Of a stretch of 64,000 nt of DNA, positions 17,805 to 25,871 are shown in pieces. Under the pieces are notes generated by a model, which saw only the letters and a list, made by a program, of their open reading frames with translations, was not told the DNA's origin and made no database searches. Both the position numbers and the translations under genes were made by a program. Each line of letters opens with the position of its first letter. Positions within the stretch are counted from its first letter, which is position 1. Source of the stretch: Symploca sp. SIO1C2 (lineage in GTDB: Bacteria > Cyanobacteriota > Cyanobacteriia > Cyanobacteriales > Coleofasciculaceae); contig JAAHFP010000001.1 of the NCBI GenBank assembly GCA_010672925.1, forward strand, positions 515,250 through 579,249, given 5' to 3'.

Positions 17805-17975
17805 TCTTGCTGAGCATCTGTTTATTTCAGCGTTGGCAGGTGGGAATAAAGTCCTCAACACGGGTTGCCGCCAAGTCCAGAAAATAACCCCATTGAATAC
17901 TGCCTTCTAAGTCCTAAAAACTTCGGTAGAGGCTATCTTCCGCATCGTAAAATTCTTCAGTGTGCGTCAATTCAT
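17805..17975 (-). pseudogene. Duplicated 5' remnant of the two-domain methyltransferase gene
   Basis: This stretch aligns base by base with the first part of the neighbouring gene (plus-strand 17515-17700). Shared pieces include CTTGCTGAGCATCTGTT, GGGAATAAAGTCCTCAACAC and GGTAGAG-CTATCTTC-GCATCGTAAAA. Scattered substitutions include a stop, so it does not encode a protein. It marks a past tandem duplication of an SDMT-like gene, now mostly deleted, between the ferredoxin gene and the surviving methyltransferase gene. Confidence 0.75.
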
Positions 17976-18011
17976 TATTAATAGCGCAGGCGTCTCACTT
18001 ACTGGGAGAAG

Positions 18012-18365
18012 TCAGCGGGCTCTATTCTCAAGTTCAGGTGTCCACACTGTCTGATTGCCCTGCCCCCAGAAACCGTCACATTTCGTAACCCGGACATCAC
18101 CTAAAACCTTTGTCTGACAGGCTAAGCGGCGATTAGCTGTGGGAGAATGGGGAGGAAAGGAGCGCCTAGCTTTATCCTTCCAGTTGGGCTCAGATACTTC
18201 TCCTTCTACGATAACAGCACAGGTTCCACAAGTGCCGATACCCATACAGTTAATAATTTTTGCTTTACCGTTGTAAAGCTCAACTCCATGTTCTAATAGG
18301 ACTTGACGCAAATTACTACCCTGTTTGCAGATAACTGTTTTTCCCTGAGCTGTTACTTTAGGCAT
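18012..18365 (-). CDS. 2Fe-2S ferredoxin-like protein
   Basis: A 117-residue plant-type ferredoxin-fold protein. The cluster ligands are C40, C46, C49 and C83 in a CX5CX2C...C pattern (CMGIGTCGTC), normal for [2Fe-2S] ferredoxins apart from slightly altered spacing. The C-terminal extension (WGQGNQTVWTPELE) is unusual for photosynthetic ferredoxin. It starts 28 bp after the stop of the PanD fusion gene, so it is probably co-transcribed. It could supply electrons to a partner enzyme not seen here. Confidence 0.85.
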   Translation of the reverse strand: MPKVTAQGKTVICKQGSNLRQVLLEHGVELYNGKAKIINCMGIGTCGTCAVIVEGEVSEPNWKDKARRSFPPHSPTANRRLACQTKVLGDVRVTKCDGFWGQGNQTVWTPELENRAR

Positions 18366-18393
18366 TGGTATTTTATGATAGTTAGAACAATGT

Positions 18394-20418
18394 TCATTGA
18401 GGCTTAGCGAGGAAGATCGCCCATCCTAAAGTCCCCCAACCTGAAGCTTTGCTACTTTCCCAATAGGCTTTAGCTAAACGGGAATAACCAGCTGCTTGAG
18501 CTCGTTGACTAAGGACTTCGTAACTCTTTTGTTGGTGTTGAGTTAAATCGTCTACTTTTTCTACTTCAAATCCCGATGATGCAAGTAAATCGACATATTC
18601 TGCAATAGTATAGAGTTTGTCGAAGTGAAGCCTTTCATAAACCCATTCACGAGCATGATCGTCTACCTTACCGGTAGGAGAAATAGAGTCATCAAAAATT
18701 AATGTGCCTTGATGACCAAGAATTCTCTGCATTTCGGTAAAATTTGCTTTTCTTTCTTGCTCTGGAATATGGGAAAGTGCTGCATTACTCCAAATATGGG
18801 TAAATTCATTATCTGGAAAACCACCTTCTTGAATAGTCCCACAAATAAAAGTAACTTTGTCTGTTATACCTGCTTGACTAGCTAATTCTGTAGCTTTTTC
18901 AATATTTGTTGGGCTGGGATCTATACCCACAACTTGACAACCAAAATTCTGTGCTAACCAAATAGCAGTGACACCATTACCACATCCTACATCCAATGCT
19001 TTGGATTTAGCATCAAGAGCAATCATAGAAGCCATACGTTCTACATGTTTTCGCCCTGCCTCTTCAAAGGCTAATTCTGGTTTATCTGGTGGATAATAAC
19101 CCCAACAAATACGTCCCTGAGCGTCCCAGACTTCACTATAAATAGCATTCTGTTGATTGTAATAATCGCTAGTTTTAGCTACTGTAGTTTCACCAACTGG
19201 TTTACGGGCAGTAAATACAGTATAAATATCTTCTCCTCGAATGGGGGTTTGACATACTGAAACAAAACCTGCTTTAGTCAGCCAGTCGCAAAGCATTTTT
19301 TCTGTGATGAGTAAGCTATAAACTGTTAAACAGGTTGTTTGTTGTTCAACAGTATTGTATTGATCCCATCGTCTAAGTTCTGCATCTAGATCGTTGACAA
19401 ATACCCAGTGAATATGACAATCTTTCCCTTCAACTTCTCCTTCTTTTTGAACAACATAAATTCCAGTTGATTCAAAGGAACTTTTATCCACAAGCAGGAC
19501 TCCGCCGGGACTTAAAACTTGGAAAAACTGTTCTAAAGCCTTTTGGATAATTACTTTAGCTTTCTCAGGCTCACAGATTTGATTAACAGACCAAGAAGTA
19601 GCATAGGGTAATGAATTCCCCCTACACAGGATCATATCGTAGGAACTGGGAGCAATAGCCTGGTCTAACTGTTCCCAAGATAGTTGAGTACAGGGCATTG
19701 AGGCAAGAAAATCATCTTTACCTTTAATCTGGGCTTCAACTTGCCCCTTCATAAAAGCATTGTAGTCGTTATAAGCAATATCCCATCCCTGGCGACGCAA
19801 CTCAAGAGCCGGAAAGCCATTTCCTCCGGAAACATCCAGTACAGTTTTTACATGATTTTCTCGCATAAATGCAGAGAGACCAACCACGATTTCTGCTTGA
19901 TTCCACAGAAGTTGGCATCCTAGTTGCCAATTTTTGGCGAGTAATTGTTCACTCTCAGATTTTTTAGATGATTTAGCTAAACTAGCATAAGTTGTCGCTG
20001 GTGTTTCTTTTTCTGGTAAAGAATAGGTAGGTCGTTCCTTAATCCATCGGAGTTTTTGGTTCTGATGATCAATTTCAAAAGGTGGATGATCATCAAAGAG
20101 CAATACTTTGGGTTGAAAAAATTCTTTTTCTTCAAGGGTGAGATCGCAATAAGCAATTAGAATCACTTTGTGTCCAGGTTCAAAGCGATGGGCTGCAGCT
20201 CCATTAAGACAAATTTCACCTAAACCGCGTTCCCCAGAAATAGCATAGGTGGTTAAACGTGCTCCGTTGTCAAGATTTAAAACATCCATTGCTTGACCAT
20301 CTTGAAGTCCTGCCGCATCCATCCAATCTTGATCAATGGTTACACTACCCATGTAATCTAGTCTTGATTCTGTGCAGATTGCCCGATGGAGTTTGGCATA
20401 AAGTGTCTTAATGTTCAT
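18394..20418 (-). CDS. PanD-methyltransferase-methyltransferase fusion (candidate beta-alanine betaine synthase)
   Basis: A 674-residue three-domain protein. Residues 1-115 are a complete aspartate 1-decarboxylase: K9, Y22, the Gly24-Ser25 self-cleavage site, R54, T57, Y58 and N72 all sit at the E. coli PanD positions. Residues about 160-405 resemble glycine/sarcosine N-methyltransferase (VLDVSGGNGF at 193; CRGNSLPY at 265). Residues about 418-674 resemble sarcosine/dimethylglycine methyltransferase (ALDVGCGNGVTAIWLA at 474). Aspartate would give beta-alanine, then mono- to trimethylated beta-alanine. PanD cleavage would leave both methyltransferases on the pyruvoyl alpha chain of a tetramer. 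The domain calls are firm; the pathway is inference. Confidence 0.85.
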   Translation of the reverse strand: MNIKTLYAKLHRAICTESRLDYMGSVTIDQDWMDAAGLQDGQAMDVLNLDNGARLTTYAISGERGLGEICLNGAAAHRFEPGHKVILIAYCDLTLEEKEFFQPKVLLFDDHPPFEIDHQNQKLRWIKERPTYSLPEKETPATTYASLAKSSKKSESEQLLAKNWQLGCQLLWNQAEIVVGLSAFMRENHVKTVLDVSGGNGFPALELRRQGWDIAYNDYNAFMKGQVEAQIKGKDDFLASMPCTQLSWEQLDQAIAPSSYDMILCRGNSLPYATSWSVNQICEPEKAKVIIQKALEQFFQVLSPGGVLLVDKSSFESTGIYVVQKEGEVEGKDCHIHWVFVNDLDAELRRWDQYNTVEQQTTCLTVYSLLITEKMLCDWLTKAGFVSVCQTPIRGEDIYTVFTARKPVGETTVAKTSDYYNQQNAIYSEVWDAQGRICWGYYPPDKPELAFEEAGRKHVERMASMIALDAKSKALDVGCGNGVTAIWLAQNFGCQVVGIDPSPTNIEKATELASQAGITDKVTFICGTIQEGGFPDNEFTHIWSNAALSHIPEQERKANFTEMQRILGHQGTLIFDDSISPTGKVDDHAREWVYERLHFDKLYTIAEYVDLLASSGFEVEKVDDLTQHQQKSYEVLSQRAQAAGYSRLAKAYWESSKASGWGTLGWAIFLAKPQ

Positions 20419-20621
20419 TAAAATATTTTGATGCTCTGAGAGTAGTCCTGATAACTTAACGTAATTTAAGTCATAAAATTAAGATTATGTATTCCACTGA
20501 ATAAAAATTTTATACTTTATAGTTCAGATTTCTAGGCCAACTCATCGGTTACAACTGTCAAACTTACTCTTAAGCTTTAGTTTACTTTTCTTTACAATTA
20601 ACAACAATTTTCTTGGTATCC
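20419..20621. promoter_or_regulatory. Divergent intergenic region between the PanD fusion and cimA
   Basis: About 200 A/T-rich bases separate two divergently transcribed genes, so promoters for both must lie here. I could not define specific -10/-35 boxes with confidence. The group from the PanD fusion down to alaS probably starts from here. Confidence 0.4.
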
Positions 20622-22352
20622 ATGACCCATCTACCATCAAACCCCATCTGGATTTACGATACAACCCTGCGGGACGGTTCCCAGCGGGAAGGACTTTCTC
20701 TGTCGATAGAAGACAAGTTGCGCATTGCTAGGCAACTCGACGAATTGGGGATTCCCTTTATTGAGGGAGGATGGCCAGGAGCCAATCCCAAGGATGTACA
20801 ATTTTTCTGGCAACTACAGGAAGAGCCCCTCAAGCAAGCGGAAGTAGTAGCATTTTGTTCAACTCGACGCCCTCATCAAGCAGCAGCGGAGGATAAGATG
20901 CTCCAAGCACTCCTCACCGCAGGCACTCATTGGGTAACCATTTTTGGTAAGTCCTGGGATCTCCACGTCACCGCCGGACTAAACACCAGCCTAGAAGAAA
21001 ATCTGGCAATGATCCGAGACACAATTGAGTACCTCCGCAGCCAAGGGCGTCGGGTAATTTACGATGCGGAGCATTGGTTTGATGGTTACAAAAACAATCC
21101 TGAATATGCTCTCGAAACCCTCCTCACTGCCAAGGATGCTGGTGCAGAATGGCTAGTTCTCTGCGACACCAACGGTGGCACTCTCCCTCATGAAATTAGT
21201 CAAATTGTACGAGAGGTAATCAAAGCCACAGAAATCGAAAATAACCAATTCAAAATTCAAAATTCAAAATTCAAAATTCAAAGTTCTCAATTCAACCTTC
21301 CTCAACTAGGCATTCACACCCACAACGACTCAGACACCGCAGTTGCCAATGCCTTGGCTGGAGTGAATGAAGGTGTTCGCATGGTACAGGGAACAATTAA
21401 TGGTTACGGTGAACGTTGTGGCAATGCCAATCTTTGCTCCCTTATTCCTAACTTACAGTTGAAGCTGGGTTACAGTTGTATCGAGGATGAACAACTAGCA
21501 AAACTGGCTCAAGTGAGTCGCTTAACTAGTGAGGTGGTTAATCTTGCCCCTGATGATCATGCTCCTTTTGTTGGTCGTTCAGCTTTTGCTCACAAGGGTG
21601 GTATCCATGTCTCAGCAGTGGCACGTAATCCCCTAACTTACGAACATATCCAGCCAGAGGAAGTAGGAAACCAGCGTCGGATAGTAATTTCTGACCAATC
21701 TGGTCTTAGCAATGTTATCGCAAAAGCTCGTAGTTTTGGCCATGAACTCAGCAAACAAGACCCTGCTTGTCGCCAAATCTTAGAAAGACTTAAAGCGCTA
21801 GAAAGTGAAGGTTATCAGTTTGAGGCAGCTGAAGCTAGTTTTGACTTGTTGATGCGTGAAGCTTTAGGACATCGGCAACAACCATTTGAACTAAAAGGCT
21901 TTCAAGTCAACTGTGATATTTTACAAGGGATAACCAGTCCCTGTAATGATGCTCTGGCTACGATTAAAGTAGCTGTTAATGGGGAAGATATCTTAGAAGC
22001 TGCGGAAGGTAATGGACCTGTTGCTGCCCTAGATGCGGCTTTACGTAAAGCACTAGTGAAATTTTACCCAGAAATTGCCGTTTTTCATCTGACGGATTAC
22101 AAGGTGCGGATTCTTAATAGTGGATCTGGAACCTCTGCCAAAACCCGCGTGCTAGTGGAATCGAGCAATGGTGAGGACCGCTGGACAACAGTTGGGGTTT
22201 CGAGCAATATCTTAGAAGCCTCCTATCAGGCTGTGGTGGAAGGTATTGAATATGGTTTGCTGTTACAGTCTCCAACTAAGACAGCGTTAACCCTTTCTAA
22301 GGATTCGGGTTTTGAAGTAATAAGCAGTAGTAGGACTTCAGTCCAAAAATAA
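20622..22352 (+). CDS. cimA: Citramalate synthase
   Basis: A 576-residue member of the isopropylmalate/citramalate synthase family, condensing pyruvate and acetyl-CoA to (R)-citramalate for isoleucine synthesis. Signature segments are YDTTLRDGSQREG, the metal-binding GIHTHNDSDTAVAN, GTINGYGERCGNANL and the C-terminal regulatory domain from about residue 420. ATG 20622 is preferred over TTG 20613. An in-frame low-complexity insert (about residues 206-226) made from an ATTCAAAA microsatellite sits just before GIHTHND. The frame stays open, so the enzyme is probably still made. Confidence 0.92.
   Translation: MTHLPSNPIWIYDTTLRDGSQREGLSLSIEDKLRIARQLDELGIPFIEGGWPGANPKDVQFFWQLQEEPLKQAEVVAFCSTRRPHQAAAEDKMLQALLTAGTHWVTIFGKSWDLHVTAGLNTSLEENLAMIRDTIEYLRSQGRRVIYDAEHWFDGYKNNPEYALETLLTAKDAGAEWLVLCDTNGGTLPHEISQIVREVIKATEIENNQFKIQNSKFKIQSSQFNLPQLGIHTHNDSDTAVANALAGVNEGVRMVQGTINGYGERCGNANLCSLIPNLQLKLGYSCIEDEQLAKLAQVSRLTSEVVNLAPDDHAPFVGRSAFAHKGGIHVSAVARNPLTYEHIQPEEVGNQRRIVISDQSGLSNVIAKARSFGHELSKQDPACRQILERLKALESEGYQFEAAEASFDLLMREALGHRQQPFELKGFQVNCDILQGITSPCNDALATIKVAVNGEDILEAAEGNGPVAALDAALRKALVKFYPEIAVFHLTDYKVRILNSGSGTSAKTRVLVESSNGEDRWTTVGVSSNILEASYQAVVEGIEYGLLLQSPTKTALTLSKDSGFEVISSSRTSVQK
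21246..21297 (+). repeat. ATTCAAAA microsatellite inside the cimA frame
   Basis: Four to five copies of the octamer ATTCAAAA run through cimA and are translated as QFKIQNSKF and KIQSSQFN. The same octamer is a dispersed intergenic repeat at 7099 and 39925. Because 8 is not a multiple of 3, gain or loss of a single copy would shift the cimA frame, while three copies would keep it. Confidence 0.85.
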
Positions 22353-22456
22353 GCCAGAAACAACATCGCGACCCAAATTTCCGTAATAGACTAGCCCACT
22401 GCTGTAGAACAACAAATCAGGAGTAACTATTTTTTAGGCAATCAAGGCGTATTTCC

Positions 22457-23038
22457 ATGTCGGACAAGAAAGGGTTTAATCTCGCGCAATTGCTTATTGG
22501 CATCATCGGTATCTTGCTTGCCACTGCTAGTTTAGCTGTTGCGGTGAAACAAGGACGAGTACCTGTTATATTTGGCAAACAAGACCGTTTTTCCTGCGAT
22601 TTGCAGCCAGATACAGCCAAAGGTGGCGAAATCTGGACAGTGATGTATCGTAATGAGCAGGGAACTAAACCCTGGTTAAAGATGGTAACAACTTTGGGGG
22701 TAAATTGGACTCCTGCAGAACGTTGCCAGGAAATTGCCAGGAAATTGGAACTCTATCGTCAAGATGGGTTAACCAAGCTTACCTATCGTACAGACCCTGC
22801 GACGCCAAGTCAGTATGTGATTTGCGCTTATACAAAGTTGAGTGACAGTGCATGTCCCTTGTTGATTACCTTAAAACCGGAGGCTGACCCCTACGAAACC
22901 TTGCGGGACATGACGGCAGCGTTAAAAGGAGGCGATGGAGTTTACCAAAATAGGGATGGTTTAAGTACAGATACTCTTTCCAGAGAATCACCAGAGGTAC
23001 ATGTGGAGGGCTTGTTAGCAAAAGAAGACCGGAAGTAG
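22457..23038 (+). CDS. COP23-domain protein
   Basis: A 193-residue protein with one N-terminal membrane anchor (residues about 8-30, LLIGIIGILLATASLAVAV) followed by a COP23 domain. Hallmarks are FSCDLQPD near 45, WTPAERCQEIARKLELY, VICAYT and LLITLKPEADP. COP23 was named for a circadian-oscillating membrane protein of cyanobacteria; its biochemical role is not known. A second COP23 domain occurs at the C-terminus of the protein at 42056-44227. It stands alone here. Confidence 0.85.
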   Translation: MSDKKGFNLAQLLIGIIGILLATASLAVAVKQGRVPVIFGKQDRFSCDLQPDTAKGGEIWTVMYRNEQGTKPWLKMVTTLGVNWTPAERCQEIARKLELYRQDGLTKLTYRTDPATPSQYVICAYTKLSDSACPLLITLKPEADPYETLRDMTAALKGGDGVYQNRDGLSTDTLSRESPEVHVEGLLAKEDRK

Positions 23039-23049
23039 AACATTTTTCT

Positions 23050-23215
23050 GGTAGGGGCAGGTTCACCAGCTATTAAAGATACTAACAAGCCAATATTGAT
23101 AACCTGCCTCGGTGAACAATCAGTGATTGGTGTCGGAAGCCGGGGCGGGTTTAGTTAAGTTATCGTTGATTTGCCCAATTGTAGGTGAACCCGCCCCTAC
23201 ATGGTTCTATATTGG
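23050..23215. repeat. GGGGCGGGTT-family dispersed repeat
   Basis: It begins GTAGGGGCAGGTTCACCAGC and ends GGTGAACCCGCCCCTACAT, so the ends are inverted copies. It is related to the elements at 7316 and 12541. It sits between the COP23 gene and the convergent protease gene and may act as a terminator region. Confidence 0.6.
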
Positions 23216-23303
23216 AAATATAATTTAGAGCGCTAAGGGGCAGGTTGAGCAGCCATTAAGAATATTGCCAATCCTGATAACCACGATCCGGTAGGACAAA
23301 ATG

Positions 23304-25352
23304 CTATCGTCCCAATTTCTCTAATAGTTTCTTGCGGTCGTTAATCGCAGTTTGGTCGTTAGGGTCAAGTTGAATTGCTTTCTCGTAAGATTCGAGGGCT
23401 TCATCGTCGCGCTTGAGTGCTTTTAGCACTATGCCTCGAGAAACCCAAGCACCAGCAGAGTCAGGTTCAATTTCGATAGCTTTGTCAAAGGAAGTGAGCG
23501 CTTCTTGGTATTTTCTTAACAAACCTAGCGCATGGCCTCGCTGATACCAAGCAGAAGCAGAGTCAGGTTTAATTTCGATAGCTTTGTCATAGGAAGCGAT
23601 CGCTTCTTGGTATTTACCTAACTTACTTAACGCATTGCCTCGAGAAACCCAAGCCTTAGCAGAGTCAGGTTCAATTTCGATAGCTTTGTCAAAGGAAGTG
23701 AGCGCTTCTTGGTATTTACCTAACTTACTTAACGCATTGCCTCGCAAAATCCAAGCATTAGCATCGTTAGGTCTAATTTTGATTACTTTATCATAGGAAG
23801 CGATCGCTTCTTGGTATTTACCTAACTTACTTAATGCATTGCCTCGCAAAATCCAAGCCTCATGGAAATCAGGTTTAATTTCGATAGTTCTGTCATAGGA
23901 AGCGAAGGCATCTTGGTATTTGCCTAACTCATCTAGCGCAATGCCTCGAAAAACCCAAGCATTAGCATAGTCGGATTCAATTTTGATAGCTTGGTCATAG
24001 GAAGCGATCGCATCTTGGTATTTACCTAACTTACTTAACGCATTGCCTCGACCATACCAAGCATGAGCATGGTCGGGTTCAATTTTGATAGCTTGGTCAT
24101 AGGAAGTGAGTGCATCTTGGTATTTGCCTAACCCATTTAGCGCATTGCCTCGCAAAACCCAAGCTTCATGAAAGTCAGGTTTAATTTCGATGGCTTGGTC
24201 AAAGGAAGCGAACGCATCTTGGTATTTGCCTAACCAATTTAGCGCATTGCCTCGACCATACCAAGCATGAGCATAGTCGGGTTCAATTTCTATAGCTTGG
24301 TCAAAGGAAGCGAGCGCTTCTTGGTATTTGCCTAATAAATGTAGCGCAAGACCTCGAAAAATCCAAGGCTCATACTTGTCAGGCTTTATATCGATCGCTT
24401 TATCATAAGCCACAATAGCTTCCGGATAACGATCTTGAGCTAACAAATCATTCCCTTGATTCAGATAATCCTCAGCTGTCAGTGACTCCGTTGCCCCAAC
24501 TTTGGGAACTTGAGCCAGATTAGCTTGATAAAGCTTAGTGGGAATGCCCCATTTAAAGACACTGGTTTTTGAACCTACTGCATCGGATTCTTCCTCTGCT
24601 GTAGCTTGCAATATTTCAGAAACCGCTTCACCTTTGAGTTTAGCTAACTCATAAATTTCAATATCGCTGCGTCCATGAATAGCAATAATTTCTCCTGTTT
24701 CATTCGCCACAGGCCCTCCACTCATGCCTCCTGCTGTGGTTGCATCGTAAGCAATACCATAACCTTCTGGCAATTGGTCGATTGCAGTTACATTACCGGG
24801 GACAAAATGGTCTACTAAACGTCCGCCACTGTTGAAATAGCCAGAAACATAAACTTGATCTCCTTTATTAACCTGATCTGAATCCCCCAGAGGTAGGCTT
24901 GGATAGGGACAACTTTTCCCTTCTGGTGTAAACTCCACTACAGCCAAATCATGATTAGGGAAACGTCGAATACTGTCTGCATTCCAAATTTCTTGGTCTT
25001 TGGTTTGAATTTTTAAGCTTTCTTCAGTTAAGGTGGCATGACGGGCCGTTAAAACTGTACAAACCCCTGGCTCACCGGAAACGAAGAACCCACTGCCATT
25101 TCCTCCCTGACTGTTGTAGAAAATCAGAACAACACTTTCCTCAATTTTCTGAGATATCTCTCTCGGCGATAGTGGTTGGTTAGAATTACAGCCAACTAGT
25201 GCTAGAAGGGAGAAGGCAGAACCTACTCCTAACCCCTTCCAAGAAAACCCACCCCTAGCCCCTCCAAGGAGGGGGACAGGAAGATCCGAGGGATTATAAT
25301 TTGTACGGTAAGCTTTTTGACCTTTTTTCACGCTTTGGGTTGTTTCCGCCAC
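23304..25352 (-). CDS. Trypsin-like serine protease with eleven TPR repeats, probable lipoprotein
   Basis: A 682-residue protein. Residues about 70-270 form a trypsin-like protease domain with His in LTARHAT, Asp in NHDLAVVEF and Ser in GGMSGGPV. Residues about 290-680 hold eleven 34-residue TPRs (units such as GNALSKLGKYQEAIASYDKA). A lipobox-like LVGC near residue 55 suggests an exported lipoprotein. The preceding leader contains LPVPLLGGARGGF, which is translated from a GGGGG/CCCCC-type dispersed repeat. The TPR-coding DNA is strikingly uniform, suggesting recent amplification. It is probably a periplasmic or surface protein with a protein-binding superhelix. Confidence 0.85.
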   Translation of the reverse strand: MAETTQSVKKGQKAYRTNYNPSDLPVPLLGGARGGFSWKGLGVGSAFSLLALVGCNSNQPLSPREISQKIEESVVLIFYNSQGGNGSGFFVSGEPGVCTVLTARHATLTEESLKIQTKDQEIWNADSIRRFPNHDLAVVEFTPEGKSCPYPSLPLGDSDQVNKGDQVYVSGYFNSGGRLVDHFVPGNVTAIDQLPEGYGIAYDATTAGGMSGGPVANETGEIIAIHGRSDIEIYELAKLKGEAVSEILQATAEEESDAVGSKTSVFKWGIPTKLYQANLAQVPKVGATESLTAEDYLNQGNDLLAQDRYPEAIVAYDKAIDIKPDKYEPWIFRGLALHLLGKYQEALASFDQAIEIEPDYAHAWYGRGNALNWLGKYQDAFASFDQAIEIKPDFHEAWVLRGNALNGLGKYQDALTSYDQAIKIEPDHAHAWYGRGNALSKLGKYQDAIASYDQAIKIESDYANAWVFRGIALDELGKYQDAFASYDRTIEIKPDFHEAWILRGNALSKLGKYQEAIASYDKVIKIRPNDANAWILRGNALSKLGKYQEALTSFDKAIEIEPDSAKAWVSRGNALSKLGKYQEAIASYDKAIEIKPDSASAWYQRGHALGLLRKYQEALTSFDKAIEIEPDSAGAWVSRGIVLKALKRDDEALESYEKAIQLDPNDQTAINDRKKLLEKLGR

Positions 25353-25871
25353 GCTGCTTTGTGTAGTAAATTTTAGCTGATTTTACAACAACTTTAGCCT
25401 ATTAAGATGGACTTAAGCGAGAAGAGTGCAATATCCGAGTGAAATAAATGTAGGTTGGGTCGAGGCAACGAGACCCAACATCCGTCAGACTTTGTTGGGT
25501 CACGAAGAAAGCTCTACCCAACCTACATTTTTAGGTGTGTCACACCACTAGTTCTATCAGGCCAATAGAAGCCAATATTTCAATTAAGCAGTGGAATAGA
25601 TCAATACTTTAAATATGAGAAGCCCTACTTCATAGGTTATAGGCGCACACCTTTCCCATTATTAATAAATAATAGCAAAAAATAATGGCAATTACAACCA
25701 ATACTCATATTCGTATTCGTAAGGAGAATGGGAGCATTTAAAATACTAAATTCCTGTAGAGACGCGCCATGGCGCGTCTCTACAATATGGGACTAGCCAC
25801 GGCATCCATAAATCTTTATTCTAATGAATGAAACTGAGTGCGGCTCGAAGCGCTGAAGGAACAAGCGATCA
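25353..25871. repeat. Repeat-rich 519-bp intergenic region
   Basis: At 25446-25530 a perfect 15-bp inverted repeat (AAATGTAGGTTGGGT and ACCCAACCTACATTT) bounds a MITE-like element; copies lie at 39958-40034 and, partially, at 46252-46320. At 25755-25784 there is a perfect 30-bp palindrome of the TGTAGAGACG family. The rest is A/T-rich with no gene seen and probably carries promoters for the two divergent genes. Confidence 0.6.
25755..25784. repeat. 30-bp perfect palindrome, core CGCCATGGCG
   Basis: Constant arms TGTAGAGACG and CGTCTCTACA surround the self-complementary core CGCCATGGCG. Two other members with different cores lie at 39600-39629 and 50821-50850. Confidence 0.9.
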
